A stretch of DNA of 64,000 nucleotides from Anaerolineae bacterium (lineage in GTDB: Bacteria; Chloroflexota; Anaerolineae; Aggregatilineales; UBA2796), in contig JAHBVJ010000039.1 of the NCBI GenBank assembly GCA_019637615.1, positions 1 through 64,000 on the forward strand, written 5' to 3'. Shown piece after piece: positions 44,952 through 53,275 of the stretch. A model generated the notes under the pieces. That model was not told the DNA's origin, did no database searches, and worked only from the letters and a program-made list of their open reading frames with translations. The position numbers and the translations under genes are program-made. Position 1 is the stretch's first letter. Every line of letters begins with the position of its first letter.

Positions 44952-46325
44952 ATGACTGATTTCAATGCCAAGTTGCGCTTGCTGCCGAGCATCGACCGTT
45001 TGCTGAACGACAGCGGCGCGAGTGAGCTGATCACGCACTATGGACGCGAAGCCGTGCGGGACGCGCTGCGCATCGTCTTGGATGCCGCGCGTGAGTGGAT
45101 TCGGCAGGGTGGATCGCCGCCGACGCCTAGTGTCCTGCTGAATAGCGCCATCGAGGTGTTGGGCAAAACGTATCAGCCGTCGCTGCGTCCGGTGATCAAC
45201 GCAACAGGCGTGATCATCCACACGAATCTAGGCCGCGCGCCCCTCTCGGCAGCGGCCCAAGAAGCGATGGTGGCCGTGGCAGCCGGTTACAGCACCCTAG
45301 AATATGAGCTGGAGGCGGGCACACGCGGCAAACGGGATCATCATGCCGAAACGCTGCTCAAGGAGATCACGGGTGCAGAAGCGGCGATGGTGGTGAATAA
45401 TAACGCCGCCGCGCTGATCTTGGTGCTGACCACGTTGGCGTCAAGCCGTGAGGTGATCATCTCGCGCGGGCAGTTGATCGAGATCGGTGGTGGATTCCGG
45501 CTACCGGACATCATGACGCGCAGTGGAGCCAAGCTGATCGAGGTGGGCACGACCAACCGCACCTATTTGGACGACTTCGCGGATGCCATCACACCGCAAA
45601 CCGCGCTGCTGATGCGGGTACACGCTTCCAACTTCAAACAGGTGGGGTTCACGCATCAGCCAGAACTCAATGCCTTGGCAGAACTCGCGCATAAACATGG
45701 ATTGTTCGCGCTGGACGACTTGGGCAGTGGCGCGTTGATCGACACGGCGGTCTACGGCATGGATCACGAACCAACGGTGCAAGAGGCGCTTCAGGCGGGT
45801 GCCGATCTGGTGGCATTCAGCGGCGACAAGCTGCTCGGTGGGCCACAAGCAGGGATCATCGCGGGGAAAGCAGCGCTGGTTGATAAGCTGAAAAAGAATC
45901 CGTTGGCGCGGGCAGTGCGGATCGACAAGCTGTGTTTGGCGGCATTGGTGGCGACGCTGACGCATTACAAGGCGGGCAACGCACTCACGCAGATTCCGGT
46001 GCTGCGCATGATCGCGATGACGGCGGAGCAGTGCCGTGCGCGGGCGGAAGCGTGGGCGGCGGACTTGGGCAGTGAGCCGATTATGAGCGAGGTGATCGCG
46101 GCGGAGTCAACGGTGGGCGGCGGGAGTTTGCCGGGGGCGACATTACCGAGTTATGTACTGGCGATCCATGCAGCAAACGCCGATGAGTTCGCCGCGCGGT
46201 TACGCCGCCAGCCGACGCCGATCATCGCGCGGATCGCGGACGGGCGCGTGCTGCTCGATCCGCGCACGGTATCACCGCAGCAAGACGCGGACGTGATCCG
46301 CGCCTTGAAAGCAGTGATGGCGTGA
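44952..46325 (+). CDS. selA: L-seryl-tRNA(Sec) selenium transferase
   Basis: 457 residues with SelA landmarks: an N-terminal domain (LPSIDRLLND), RPVINATGVIIHTNLGRAPLS, VNNNAAALILVL, SRGQLIEIGGGFRLPDIM and the PLP lysine Lys293 in SGDKLLGGPQAG. The enzyme converts Ser-tRNA(Sec) to Sec-tRNA(Sec) using selenophosphate. selB, selD and the selC tRNA are not in this window. Related proteins without the N-terminal domain have other activities, but this one is complete. Confidence 0.9.
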   Translation: MTDFNAKLRLLPSIDRLLNDSGASELITHYGREAVRDALRIVLDAAREWIRQGGSPPTPSVLLNSAIEVLGKTYQPSLRPVINATGVIIHTNLGRAPLSAAAQEAMVAVAAGYSTLEYELEAGTRGKRDHHAETLLKEITGAEAAMVVNNNAAALILVLTTLASSREVIISRGQLIEIGGGFRLPDIMTRSGAKLIEVGTTNRTYLDDFADAITPQTALLMRVHASNFKQVGFTHQPELNALAELAHKHGLFALDDLGSGALIDTAVYGMDHEPTVQEALQAGADLVAFSGDKLLGGPQAGIIAGKAALVDKLKKNPLARAVRIDKLCLAALVATLTHYKAGNALTQIPVLRMIAMTAEQCRARAEAWAADLGSEPIMSEVIAAESTVGGGSLPGATLPSYVLAIHAANADEFAARLRRQPTPIIARIADGRVLLDPRTVSPQQDADVIRALKAVMA

Positions 46326-46340
46326 TCCATTTGATCGCTA

Positions 46341-47891
46341 TTATTGTTTGATCGCAGCCAGATCCCCGACGGCGATGGCGAAATCGTTCAGCAAGCCGGA
46401 ATTCTCGTTGGCCTGCAAAACGATGTAATACTGAGTGCCCGCCGCGTTGGCGAACACAAAATGACCGATGGAGGGCAAATTTTTGTCCGTCTTGCCGACA
46501 GAAGGCAGCGTCAACACTTTCAGCAGCGCCAACGTGTTGTAATCGTAGACGAGCAGCCGATTGGACGTTTCTTCCCCTTGATTGGGGCAGGGCGGGATCG
46601 GGCGCGACTCTGGGATGGCGAGGATCAGGCCAGCGTTGGCGCTGTGATAAACGTAGCGCGCATACTTCATCTGAGCGAGGCGTCCGTTGGGCGTGACATC
46701 GAGTTCCCAATCGGCGGCAGTGCGGAACACGCCGCCATAGCCGGAGAACAGCCGCTTGCCATCTTGCGAAACCCATAATTTTCCACAGGCATACCAATTG
46801 CCCTGATGCTCACCGAGCACCTCCGCCGTGCCGTTGGTGACATCCACCGACACGATGCCGCCGGAAGAAATGCCTTGCGTCGCGCCGTACAAGCGGTTGC
46901 CAGCGGGATGCATCTCGAAGTTGGTGCCGTAGTAGAAGTCGCCGCCCGTGCTGATGCTTTGTTTGCCGGTGGCGATTTCGAGGGCGGTCAATTTCTGGAA
47001 GCTGCCACCTTGCGGCTCGACGTAAATCCAGCCATTGCCCAACACGATGTCGGTGATCATATCGGGAAAATCGAAGGTTTTGACGATGGTGGCGGCTTGC
47101 AGATCGATATAAGTGATCAGGCCAACATGCGCGACGACGGCGAAGTTGCCATCGGGGCTGACCGAGATGAATTTGCCGACGCTGGCGAGTTTGACGCTGG
47201 TAGACTGCCCTGTGAGCGGATCGAGGATGAACAGCGAACTCGGCACATCCGCCAGCAGGATCAAGCGGTCAAGCGAGAGGCTGTAGTCGGCATCGATCAC
47301 GCGGTAATCCAGCGAGACTTGATCGACGGTGGCGGCGGCTTTGGGCGCAGCGGTAGCTCTGAAGGCGGCACCGCTGCCGTAGAGGTCTACGCGATCCGGC
47401 GCGATGTAATTACCTTTGCTGGCGGCGCTGTGCGTCCCTGTGATGCGCAGCGTGAAGGTGTGTTTGCCCGCTTCAAGTTCTTTGCTCGTCCACAGCAGTT
47501 GATCGCCCGTGGTTTGCGCGGCGTAGAAATCAACGAGGACTTCCGCACCACCATCGACGGAGACGGCGGCGACACCATTGGACGGCCCCAACACGCCGTA
47601 AAAGTCGATCTGCGTGCCCGTGAAGGCAATCGTCAGCGATTCGTCCGGCGTGGCGTTCCAACTGTTGCTGCTGCCATACGCGCCGACATTTTGCCCGCAG
47701 TTCGTGCAGTGCTCCCAGTGGGTGCCGATGTAGTTGAACTGCTGCGCGGCAGTGCCGATCACGCTGTCATCGACCGTCGCGAGAAGCGCTTGCTGCGCGG
47801 TGGCATGATTCAGGGTAGCTAGGGATAGGCTGAGTACGAGCGCGGCGATCAGAACCGCGATGTGCGTGTGTTGGTGGGCGCGTGAGATCAT
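46341..47891 (-). CDS. Secreted protein with lectin-like and beta-propeller regions
   Basis: 516 residues. A signal peptide (HIAVLIAALVLSLSLATLNHATAQ) precedes a beta-sandwich of about 140 residues (FNYIGTHWEHCTNCG, LTIAFTGTQIDFYGVLGP, HTFTLRITGTH), similar to carbohydrate-binding or NPCBM-like modules. From about residue 190 follow repeated blades (LLADVPSSLFILDPLTGQST, KFISVSPDGNFAVVAHVGLI) of a YVTN/YncE-type propeller. It is probably extracellular. No enzyme motif is visible. Confidence 0.7.
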   Translation of the reverse strand: MISRAHQHTHIAVLIAALVLSLSLATLNHATAQQALLATVDDSVIGTAAQQFNYIGTHWEHCTNCGQNVGAYGSSNSWNATPDESLTIAFTGTQIDFYGVLGPSNGVAAVSVDGGAEVLVDFYAAQTTGDQLLWTSKELEAGKHTFTLRITGTHSAASKGNYIAPDRVDLYGSGAAFRATAAPKAAATVDQVSLDYRVIDADYSLSLDRLILLADVPSSLFILDPLTGQSTSVKLASVGKFISVSPDGNFAVVAHVGLITYIDLQAATIVKTFDFPDMITDIVLGNGWIYVEPQGGSFQKLTALEIATGKQSISTGGDFYYGTNFEMHPAGNRLYGATQGISSGGIVSVDVTNGTAEVLGEHQGNWYACGKLWVSQDGKRLFSGYGGVFRTAADWELDVTPNGRLAQMKYARYVYHSANAGLILAIPESRPIPPCPNQGEETSNRLLVYDYNTLALLKVLTLPSVGKTDKNLPSIGHFVFANAAGTQYYIVLQANENSGLLNDFAIAVGDLAAIKQ

Positions 47892-48117
47892 GACGATGGC
47901 CTTTGCCTGAAACTTCTAATACTGTTCCCAAGCGGCGAGATCGTCGTCGGAGCAGTCTCACGCGGGGCATGATGCGGGGTAGCATTCGTAGCGGTGAGGG
48001 TGCGCCTATCGATGCCGCTAGGTATGCCGTCTACCTTAACAGAGAACGCGCCTCCCTCACATCTCTAAGTTCTTCCAAATGCATTAAGACGATTGTGAGC
48101 GGAAAATTTAATATATG

Positions 48118-49101
48118 TTATCTTTTGTAATAGGCCGCCACGAGTTGATCCATCACCCATGAGGTGCGTGCGGCGGTGTGTCCGGTGCTAGGGCAGGTAC
48201 CGCTGCCGTTCAGTTCATCCACCATCGCTTGAATCATGGGTTGCTGAATGTGCGGTGGATTCGCGATCTCGAACTGCTGCTGATGATCGGCAGTGGTCAG
48301 AGTGATGGTCGGCGCGTCGTAAACAGGGAAGGTAATTTTACCTTTCGTGCCGACCAGCTCGATCTGATCGAAGGTGTAGCTGGTATTGAAGCACCACAGT
48401 CCGACGCCGAGGACGCCGTTTTCGAACTGGTAGCTGGCGACGACCTGATCTTCAGAGGGATACTGATGCGCCTGATTAGCGGCAAAGCCCGTGACGGCGC
48501 GGATCGGGCTGACCAGATAATCCAGCAGATCGAGCATGTGTGAGCCAACATCCAAGAAATGCCCCGCACCCGCGACTTCGGGCAGAACGCGCCACGGCAA
48601 GCCGTCGGGCGGCACGCTGGCGGGCAGCGGACGGTAGAGCAAGGTCGTGACCGAACGAAGATCGCCTATCGCCCCGTCTTCGAGCAGCGCTTTGACCTTT
48701 AGGAAGCGCGGCAGCGACCGCCGATAGTAGGCCACCCACAGCGGCACTTTGGCTTGCTCACACGCGTCGATCATGACCTGACATTCGGCAAAGGTCATCG
48801 CCATTGGCTTCTCGACATAGACGGGTTTGCCAGCCTTCGCAGCGAGCAGCGTGTAGTGCTGGTGGACGTTGGGCGGGGTAGCGATATAGACCGCGTCTAC
48901 CTCAGGATCATCGATCAGCGCTTGACCGTCGTCGTACCAGCGCGGGACGCCGTGCCGTTTTGCATAATCTTCCGCCAGCGCACCATTGCGCCGCATGACC
49001 GCTACCAAGGCGGAATTATCTGCTTTCCGAAAGCCGGGGCCGCTCTTGACCTCGGTGACATCGCCCGCACCGATCATGCCCCACCGAACTGTCCGTGTCA
49101 T
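48118..49101 (-). CDS. Gfo/Idh/MocA family oxidoreductase
   Basis: 327 residues. The nucleotide loop WGMIGAGDVTE begins the Rossmann fold; AVYIATPPNVHQHYTLLAAKAGKPVYVEKPMA carries the family EKP motif with the catalytic-region Lys; GHFLDVGSHMLDLLDYL is the His-bearing substrate block. Members oxidise or rearrange sugars and inositols with NAD(P). ATG 49101 follows GAGGG. It is divergent from the GH4/PfkB pair, fitting a sugar-use locus; the substrate is unknown. Confidence 0.9.
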   Translation of the reverse strand: MTRTVRWGMIGAGDVTEVKSGPGFRKADNSALVAVMRRNGALAEDYAKRHGVPRWYDDGQALIDDPEVDAVYIATPPNVHQHYTLLAAKAGKPVYVEKPMAMTFAECQVMIDACEQAKVPLWVAYYRRSLPRFLKVKALLEDGAIGDLRSVTTLLYRPLPASVPPDGLPWRVLPEVAGAGHFLDVGSHMLDLLDYLVSPIRAVTGFAANQAHQYPSEDQVVASYQFENGVLGVGLWCFNTSYTFDQIELVGTKGKITFPVYDAPTITLTTADHQQQFEIANPPHIQQPMIQAMVDELNGSGTCPSTGHTAARTSWVMDQLVAAYYKR

Positions 49102-49447
49102 CGTGAATGCCCTCAATGTAATCTAAGTTTCACGAGAGGGAGTATACCGGGAAAGTTGCGATGTCAGACGGACTTTGTGAGATCGGCGGACAAGCGAGAT
49201 GGCTAAGAGGCAGGGGCAAAATCACCGAAAAGTCATGGCGGCGCAGAAAGGAGACAAAATAATAAAGATCAAAAACATTGAGTAGGCGAAGGTGGGTGAG
49301 TACGCGATATTGTCGCAGTTACCTGTCCCCATTTCCAAATACTTACCCCTGAAAGACCCTCCCCCGTCCGAAACTGGATAGAATAATGTCCATGATGACT
49401 ATTCGTGCCCTTCCTCGGCACGCGAGTGAAAGCAAATAGTGACTCCC
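49102..49447 (+). promoter_or_regulatory. Intergenic region with possible leaderless upstream peptide before the GH4 gene
   Basis: Most of this interval shows nothing recognisable. Near the right end TAGAAT (49379-49384) is a -10-like box. Eight bases later an ATG at 49392 opens a 15-codon frame (MMTIRALPRHASESK) that ends TAG at 49437-49439, nine bases before the GH4 ATG. A CGTGCC/GGCACG stem lies inside it. The peptide may couple translation of the downstream gene. Confidence 0.35.
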
Positions 49448-50830
49448 ATGAAACTCACGATCATTGGCGGCGCTGGTGTCCGCACACCTCGCCTGATTCC
49501 GGCCTTAGTACGCCGTGCGGAACGGCTCGATCTGCAAGAAGTCTGGTTGATGGATAACCAGCAGGAAAAACTTGATCTCATCGGTGGCATGTGCCGCGCG
49601 CAAGCGGAGAAACTCAACGCCCCCTTCAAAGTGATCCTTACCACCGATGCCCGCGAGGCGCTCAAGGGCGCGCAGCATGTCATCACCAGCATCCGCCCCG
49701 GCCTAGAGCAGGGACGCGCCACCGATGAACGGATTTGCTTCCGGCATGGCACGCTCGGACAAGAAACCACGGGCGCGGCGGGTTTCGCGATGGCGATGCG
49801 CAGCCTCCCAGCCATCCTTGCCTATGCGCGGCTGATCGAGGAGATCGGCGCACCGGGGGCGTGGCTCTACAACTTCACCAATCCGGCGGGCTTGGTCGCA
49901 CAGGGCTTGCATTATGCGGGCATCGAGCGCGTGGTTGGTATCTGCGATAGCGCCAACGGGGCACAGCACGCCGTCAGCCGCTTCATGAGTATCCCGCTCA
50001 AGCAAGTGTTCCACGAAGTATATGGGTTGAATCATCTGTCGTGGACGCGCAGCGCGCGCATCGAAGCCAACGCCGATGGTACGGGCGGCGAGGAAGTTTT
50101 ACCCGCGTTGCTCACCAACGAGCGCTTCGTGCAAGCCACCCACATGGCGATGTTTGCCCCCGGTCTGCGCGAATGGCAGGGCGCGTTCCTGAACGAATAT
50201 CTGCACTACTTCTATCATCGCGACGAAGCCCTCGCTGCCCTGCTCAAGAAAACCGAGACGCGCGGTGAAGAGGTCGTCCGCCTGACGGGTGATCTGCTGG
50301 CACGGCTGCGCACCACGACCGATGTGGATGCGCAACTCAGCATCTACCACGAGGTCATGGGCAGGCGTGGCGCGACCTACATGGCACACGCGCGCGGCGG
50401 TGCGGATCGGGTGAAGATGGACAACGTAGGCGATGACGACGAAGGCTATGCCTCGGTCGCGCTCGGCTGCGTAGAAGCCATCGCCACCAACACGCCGCAT
50501 TATACGGGGCTGAACGTCCCCAATCGTGGCACCATCCCCGGCATGGAATCCGACGATGTGGTCGAGGTAAGCTGCTGGATCGACTCTGACGGCATCCGCC
50601 CCGTGCCCGTGAACAACATTCCGGAGCATCAATACCTGCTCATGCGCGATGTCAAGCAGTACGAACGCCTTGCCGCACACGCCATCTTGGAGCGCTCGCG
50701 CGATCTGGCCTATCAAGCCTTAGCCGTGCATCCGCTCATCGGCTCTTATCCGCTCGCCCGCACACTCGTTGATGAATTCCTGACGGCACATCAGGACTTG
50801 GTTGGTACATGGAAGCCTACGACATCCTAA
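49448..50830 (+). CDS. Glycoside hydrolase family 4 (6-phospho-glucosidase-like)
   Basis: 460 residues. The Rossmann start MKLTIIGGAGVRTPRLIPAL, DNQQEKLDLIGGM, GQETTGAAGFAMAMRSLPAI, NFTNPAGLV and GICDSANGAQH are GH4 blocks. The last gives a metal Cys, and NHLSWTR a metal His. GH4 enzymes cleave glycosides by NAD- and Mn-dependent oxidation/elimination. The RPG and GQET blocks suggest phospho-beta-glucosidases or a related group. ATG 49448 is chosen; GTG 49439 is possible. The PfkB gene overlaps its end by 22 bases. Confidence 0.9.
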   Translation: MKLTIIGGAGVRTPRLIPALVRRAERLDLQEVWLMDNQQEKLDLIGGMCRAQAEKLNAPFKVILTTDAREALKGAQHVITSIRPGLEQGRATDERICFRHGTLGQETTGAAGFAMAMRSLPAILAYARLIEEIGAPGAWLYNFTNPAGLVAQGLHYAGIERVVGICDSANGAQHAVSRFMSIPLKQVFHEVYGLNHLSWTRSARIEANADGTGGEEVLPALLTNERFVQATHMAMFAPGLREWQGAFLNEYLHYFYHRDEALAALLKKTETRGEEVVRLTGDLLARLRTTTDVDAQLSIYHEVMGRRGATYMAHARGGADRVKMDNVGDDDEGYASVALGCVEAIATNTPHYTGLNVPNRGTIPGMESDDVVEVSCWIDSDGIRPVPVNNIPEHQYLLMRDVKQYERLAAHAILERSRDLAYQALAVHPLIGSYPLARTLVDEFLTAHQDLVGTWKPTTS

Positions 50831-51717
50831 TTCCCGGCAACTACTTCTGCGACATTATCTTCACCGGGATACCCACCTTTCCCGCGCTCGGCACGGAGAT
50901 CTACACGCAAGCCCTGCGTGTAGTCCCCGGCGGCGTGATCAATTCGGTGGTCGCGCTGCATCGTCTGGGCGTCAAGATCGGCTGGTTGGGCAATCTGGGC
51001 AACGACTTCTTCAGCCGTTTCATCTCGGAGTTGGTGGAGAGTGAAGGCATCGATACCTCGCTGCTCAACCGCATCGATGGCCCGTTGCAACGCGTGACGG
51101 TCTCGCTATCGTATCCGCACGACCGCGCCTTCGTCACCTATGTCGATCCCGTGCCTGAACCGTTCGACAGGATCGAATCAGCGCTGGAAGCCCGCTTGTT
51201 CAAGCATCTGCATTTTTCCGGTTTGGAAGTCGATGAGCGCGTCCCGTCGATGATCCGTGCCTGTCACGCGGCGGGCATCACCGTCTCGATGGACTGCCAG
51301 CATCGCGACACCACGTTGGCTGATCCACTGGCGCGTGAGATCATCTCACTGCTGGACATCTTCATGCCCAACGCCAGCGAAGCCTGCAAACTGACGCAAA
51401 CCGCTACGCTAGACGAGGCGGCTCCTCATCTTGCCGCCCTCACGCCGACGCTGGTGGTCAAAGATGGCGCGCGCGGTGCTCATGCGTGGCGCGATGACAG
51501 TTACTATCATGCACCCGCTATCGACATCACACCGCTGGACACGACAGGCGCAGGCGATGTCTTCAACGCGGGCTTCTTCGCGGGGCATTTTGCGGGGCAC
51601 GATCTGCCAACTTGCTTGCGATGGGGCAACATCAGCGGCGGGCTGTCAACACGTGGTTACGGTGGCTGCTCCACCGCCCCCACCCTCGCGGAGCTGCAAA
51701 CGTGGCTAGGAAACTGA
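50809..51717 (+). CDS. PfkB-family carbohydrate kinase
   Basis: 302 residues. PGGVINSVVALHRLGVKIGWLGNLGNDFFS is the N-terminal glycine-rich block of ribokinase-like enzymes, and DTTGAGDVFNAGFFAG holds the catalytic Asp and anion hole. It transfers phosphate from ATP to a sugar or nucleoside. The 22-base overlap with the GH4 gene implies coupled expression; a released sugar could be phosphorylated here. The exact substrate is unknown. Confidence 0.9.
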   Translation: MEAYDILIPGNYFCDIIFTGIPTFPALGTEIYTQALRVVPGGVINSVVALHRLGVKIGWLGNLGNDFFSRFISELVESEGIDTSLLNRIDGPLQRVTVSLSYPHDRAFVTYVDPVPEPFDRIESALEARLFKHLHFSGLEVDERVPSMIRACHAAGITVSMDCQHRDTTLADPLAREIISLLDIFMPNASEACKLTQTATLDEAAPHLAALTPTLVVKDGARGAHAWRDDSYYHAPAIDITPLDTTGAGDVFNAGFFAGHFAGHDLPTCLRWGNISGGLSTRGYGGCSTAPTLAELQTWLGN

Positions 51718-51743
51718 AGCGTTAGTATCGAGTCCTTTCGTAC

Positions 51744-53203
51744 GGACGCCTCATGAGGCGTCCAATTGGTGTCAAGGTAAGAAAAAGTGGGCAAATAAGG
51801 AGTGAATCACGGATAGTAGAGAAAGTACCACCAATCTTTACTAAACGAGGTTCACTCCATGACAAGCGTAACTGACTTAGCCAGTGTGTTGCAAGAACTG
51901 AATAGTGCCGAAGTAGACGAGTTGGCACGTGCCAGTGGGTTCGTGCAACGGTGCAGGAAATTCAGTGGACGTAGTTTTGTGCAAACAGTGGTGATGGGCT
52001 GGCTACATAACCCCGCCAGCAGTCTGAGCGAGTTAAGTAGTTGGAGCTACTTGGCAGGGAAAGGCGTGAGTCGGCAAGGGGTAGCGCAACGCTTCAACGC
52101 CGCGGCAGCGGTGTTTTTGCAAGCGGTGCTGGAGGCGTGGTTGCAGCAGTGGGTAGGCAGTGAGGCCGAGGTGAGCGGGGTAGTCAGTAAGTTCAGGAGT
52201 GTGCATGTGGTGGACAGCAGTCAAGTGGAGTTACCCCAGTCGCTGGTGTCGGTGTGGGCTGGGGGAAGCGGGCATAGCGGCGCGCGGGCGGCCTTGAAAC
52301 TGAATGTGGACTGGGATCTCGTCAGTGGCGGCTTGCAGGGTCTTGAACTGAGTGCAGGTCGCCAGCATGACCAACGCGCTGAGGTGGCGCAGCAAGTCTA
52401 TGAAGCAGGCAGTGTGCGGCTGACGGATAGCGGCTATTGGTCGTTGCAGCAGTTAGCCGCCTTATCGCGCCAGCACGTCGGCTGGGTGATACCGCTCAAA
52501 GCCGATGCCTGTGTGTACGATGAGCACGGACACAAGCTGGAGTGGCTGGCATGGCTCACCAGCACCACCGCGGACCAGTTCGAGGCTAATGTGTATGCCG
52601 GCAAAGCTAAGCTGCCGTGTCGCTTGTGTGCCCGACGGCTCTCGCCTGAAGCGCAAGCCTATCACCGGGCTTACCTTGACCGCCAGACAGCCAAACATGC
52701 CCGTACCCCGTCGCCCCGTCAGTATGCCTTGTGTGGCTGGCTGGTCGTCATCACCAATTTAGCGGCTGACCACCTCAGTTTGGCGGAGGTCTTCGTGTTG
52801 GCGCGGCTACGCTGGCAAATTGAGAAACTCTTCGACATCTGGAAGTCGGATGGCGGGCTTGACCAGTCCCGCTCCCACCAACCGTGGCGACAATTGTGCG
52901 AAGTCTATGCCAAGTTGCTGGCTCTCCTCATCCAACATTGGTGCAGCTTACTCGGCGTCTGGCAACTGCCTGACCGTAGTCTGCGTCAAGCCTATCGCGT
53001 CGTCCGTGACCACGCCTCTCTCTTATTGTGGGCCTTGTCTTATCCCACTCACCTAGCGACGGTGCTTACCTATATTCAGTCCGCCATGCTTACCTGCCGC
53101 ATGACGGCGCGTCGCAAGAAGCCCCACACCTATCAGTTACTTGCTCAGCCTGACTTGATCTGGAGCTTACCTTGACACCAATTGGACGCCTCATGAGGCG
53201 TCC
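51744..53203 (+). mobile_element. Intact IS4-like insertion sequence with palindromic flanks
   Basis: An 18-bp inverted repeat, AATTGGTGTCAAGGTAAG, lies at 51764-51781 and, inverted, at 53166-53183, enclosing one transposase gene. Directly outside each end is the same 20-bp palindrome GGACGCCTCATGAGGCGTCC (51744-51763 and 53184-53203). The palindrome may be a duplicated target, a hairpin between convergent genes, or part of the element's ends. No other short target duplication is visible outside it. Confidence 0.88.
51859..53175 (+). CDS. IS4-family transposase
   Basis: 438 residues with an all-beta insertion typical of IS4 DDE enzymes. The catalytic acids are probably Asp in VHVVDSSQVELP, Asp in VRLTDSGYWSLQQ and Glu in LRWQIEKLFDIWK (the Y-R-K-E signature region). 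AAACGAGG precedes the ATG, 78 bases inside the left inverted repeat. The frame is intact, so the element may be active. Codon use and GC are similar to the surroundings. Confidence 0.9.
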   Translation: MTSVTDLASVLQELNSAEVDELARASGFVQRCRKFSGRSFVQTVVMGWLHNPASSLSELSSWSYLAGKGVSRQGVAQRFNAAAAVFLQAVLEAWLQQWVGSEAEVSGVVSKFRSVHVVDSSQVELPQSLVSVWAGGSGHSGARAALKLNVDWDLVSGGLQGLELSAGRQHDQRAEVAQQVYEAGSVRLTDSGYWSLQQLAALSRQHVGWVIPLKADACVYDEHGHKLEWLAWLTSTTADQFEANVYAGKAKLPCRLCARRLSPEAQAYHRAYLDRQTAKHARTPSPRQYALCGWLVVITNLAADHLSLAEVFVLARLRWQIEKLFDIWKSDGGLDQSRSHQPWRQLCEVYAKLLALLIQHWCSLLGVWQLPDRSLRQAYRVVRDHASLLLWALSYPTHLATVLTYIQSAMLTCRMTARRKKPHTYQLLAQPDLIWSLP

Positions 53204-53275
53204 GTTGGCATATCGCCGCATCGTAGACTAATGCGTCTTGCTGTCTTTACTCAGCACTAAGGACTCAGCACTTTC

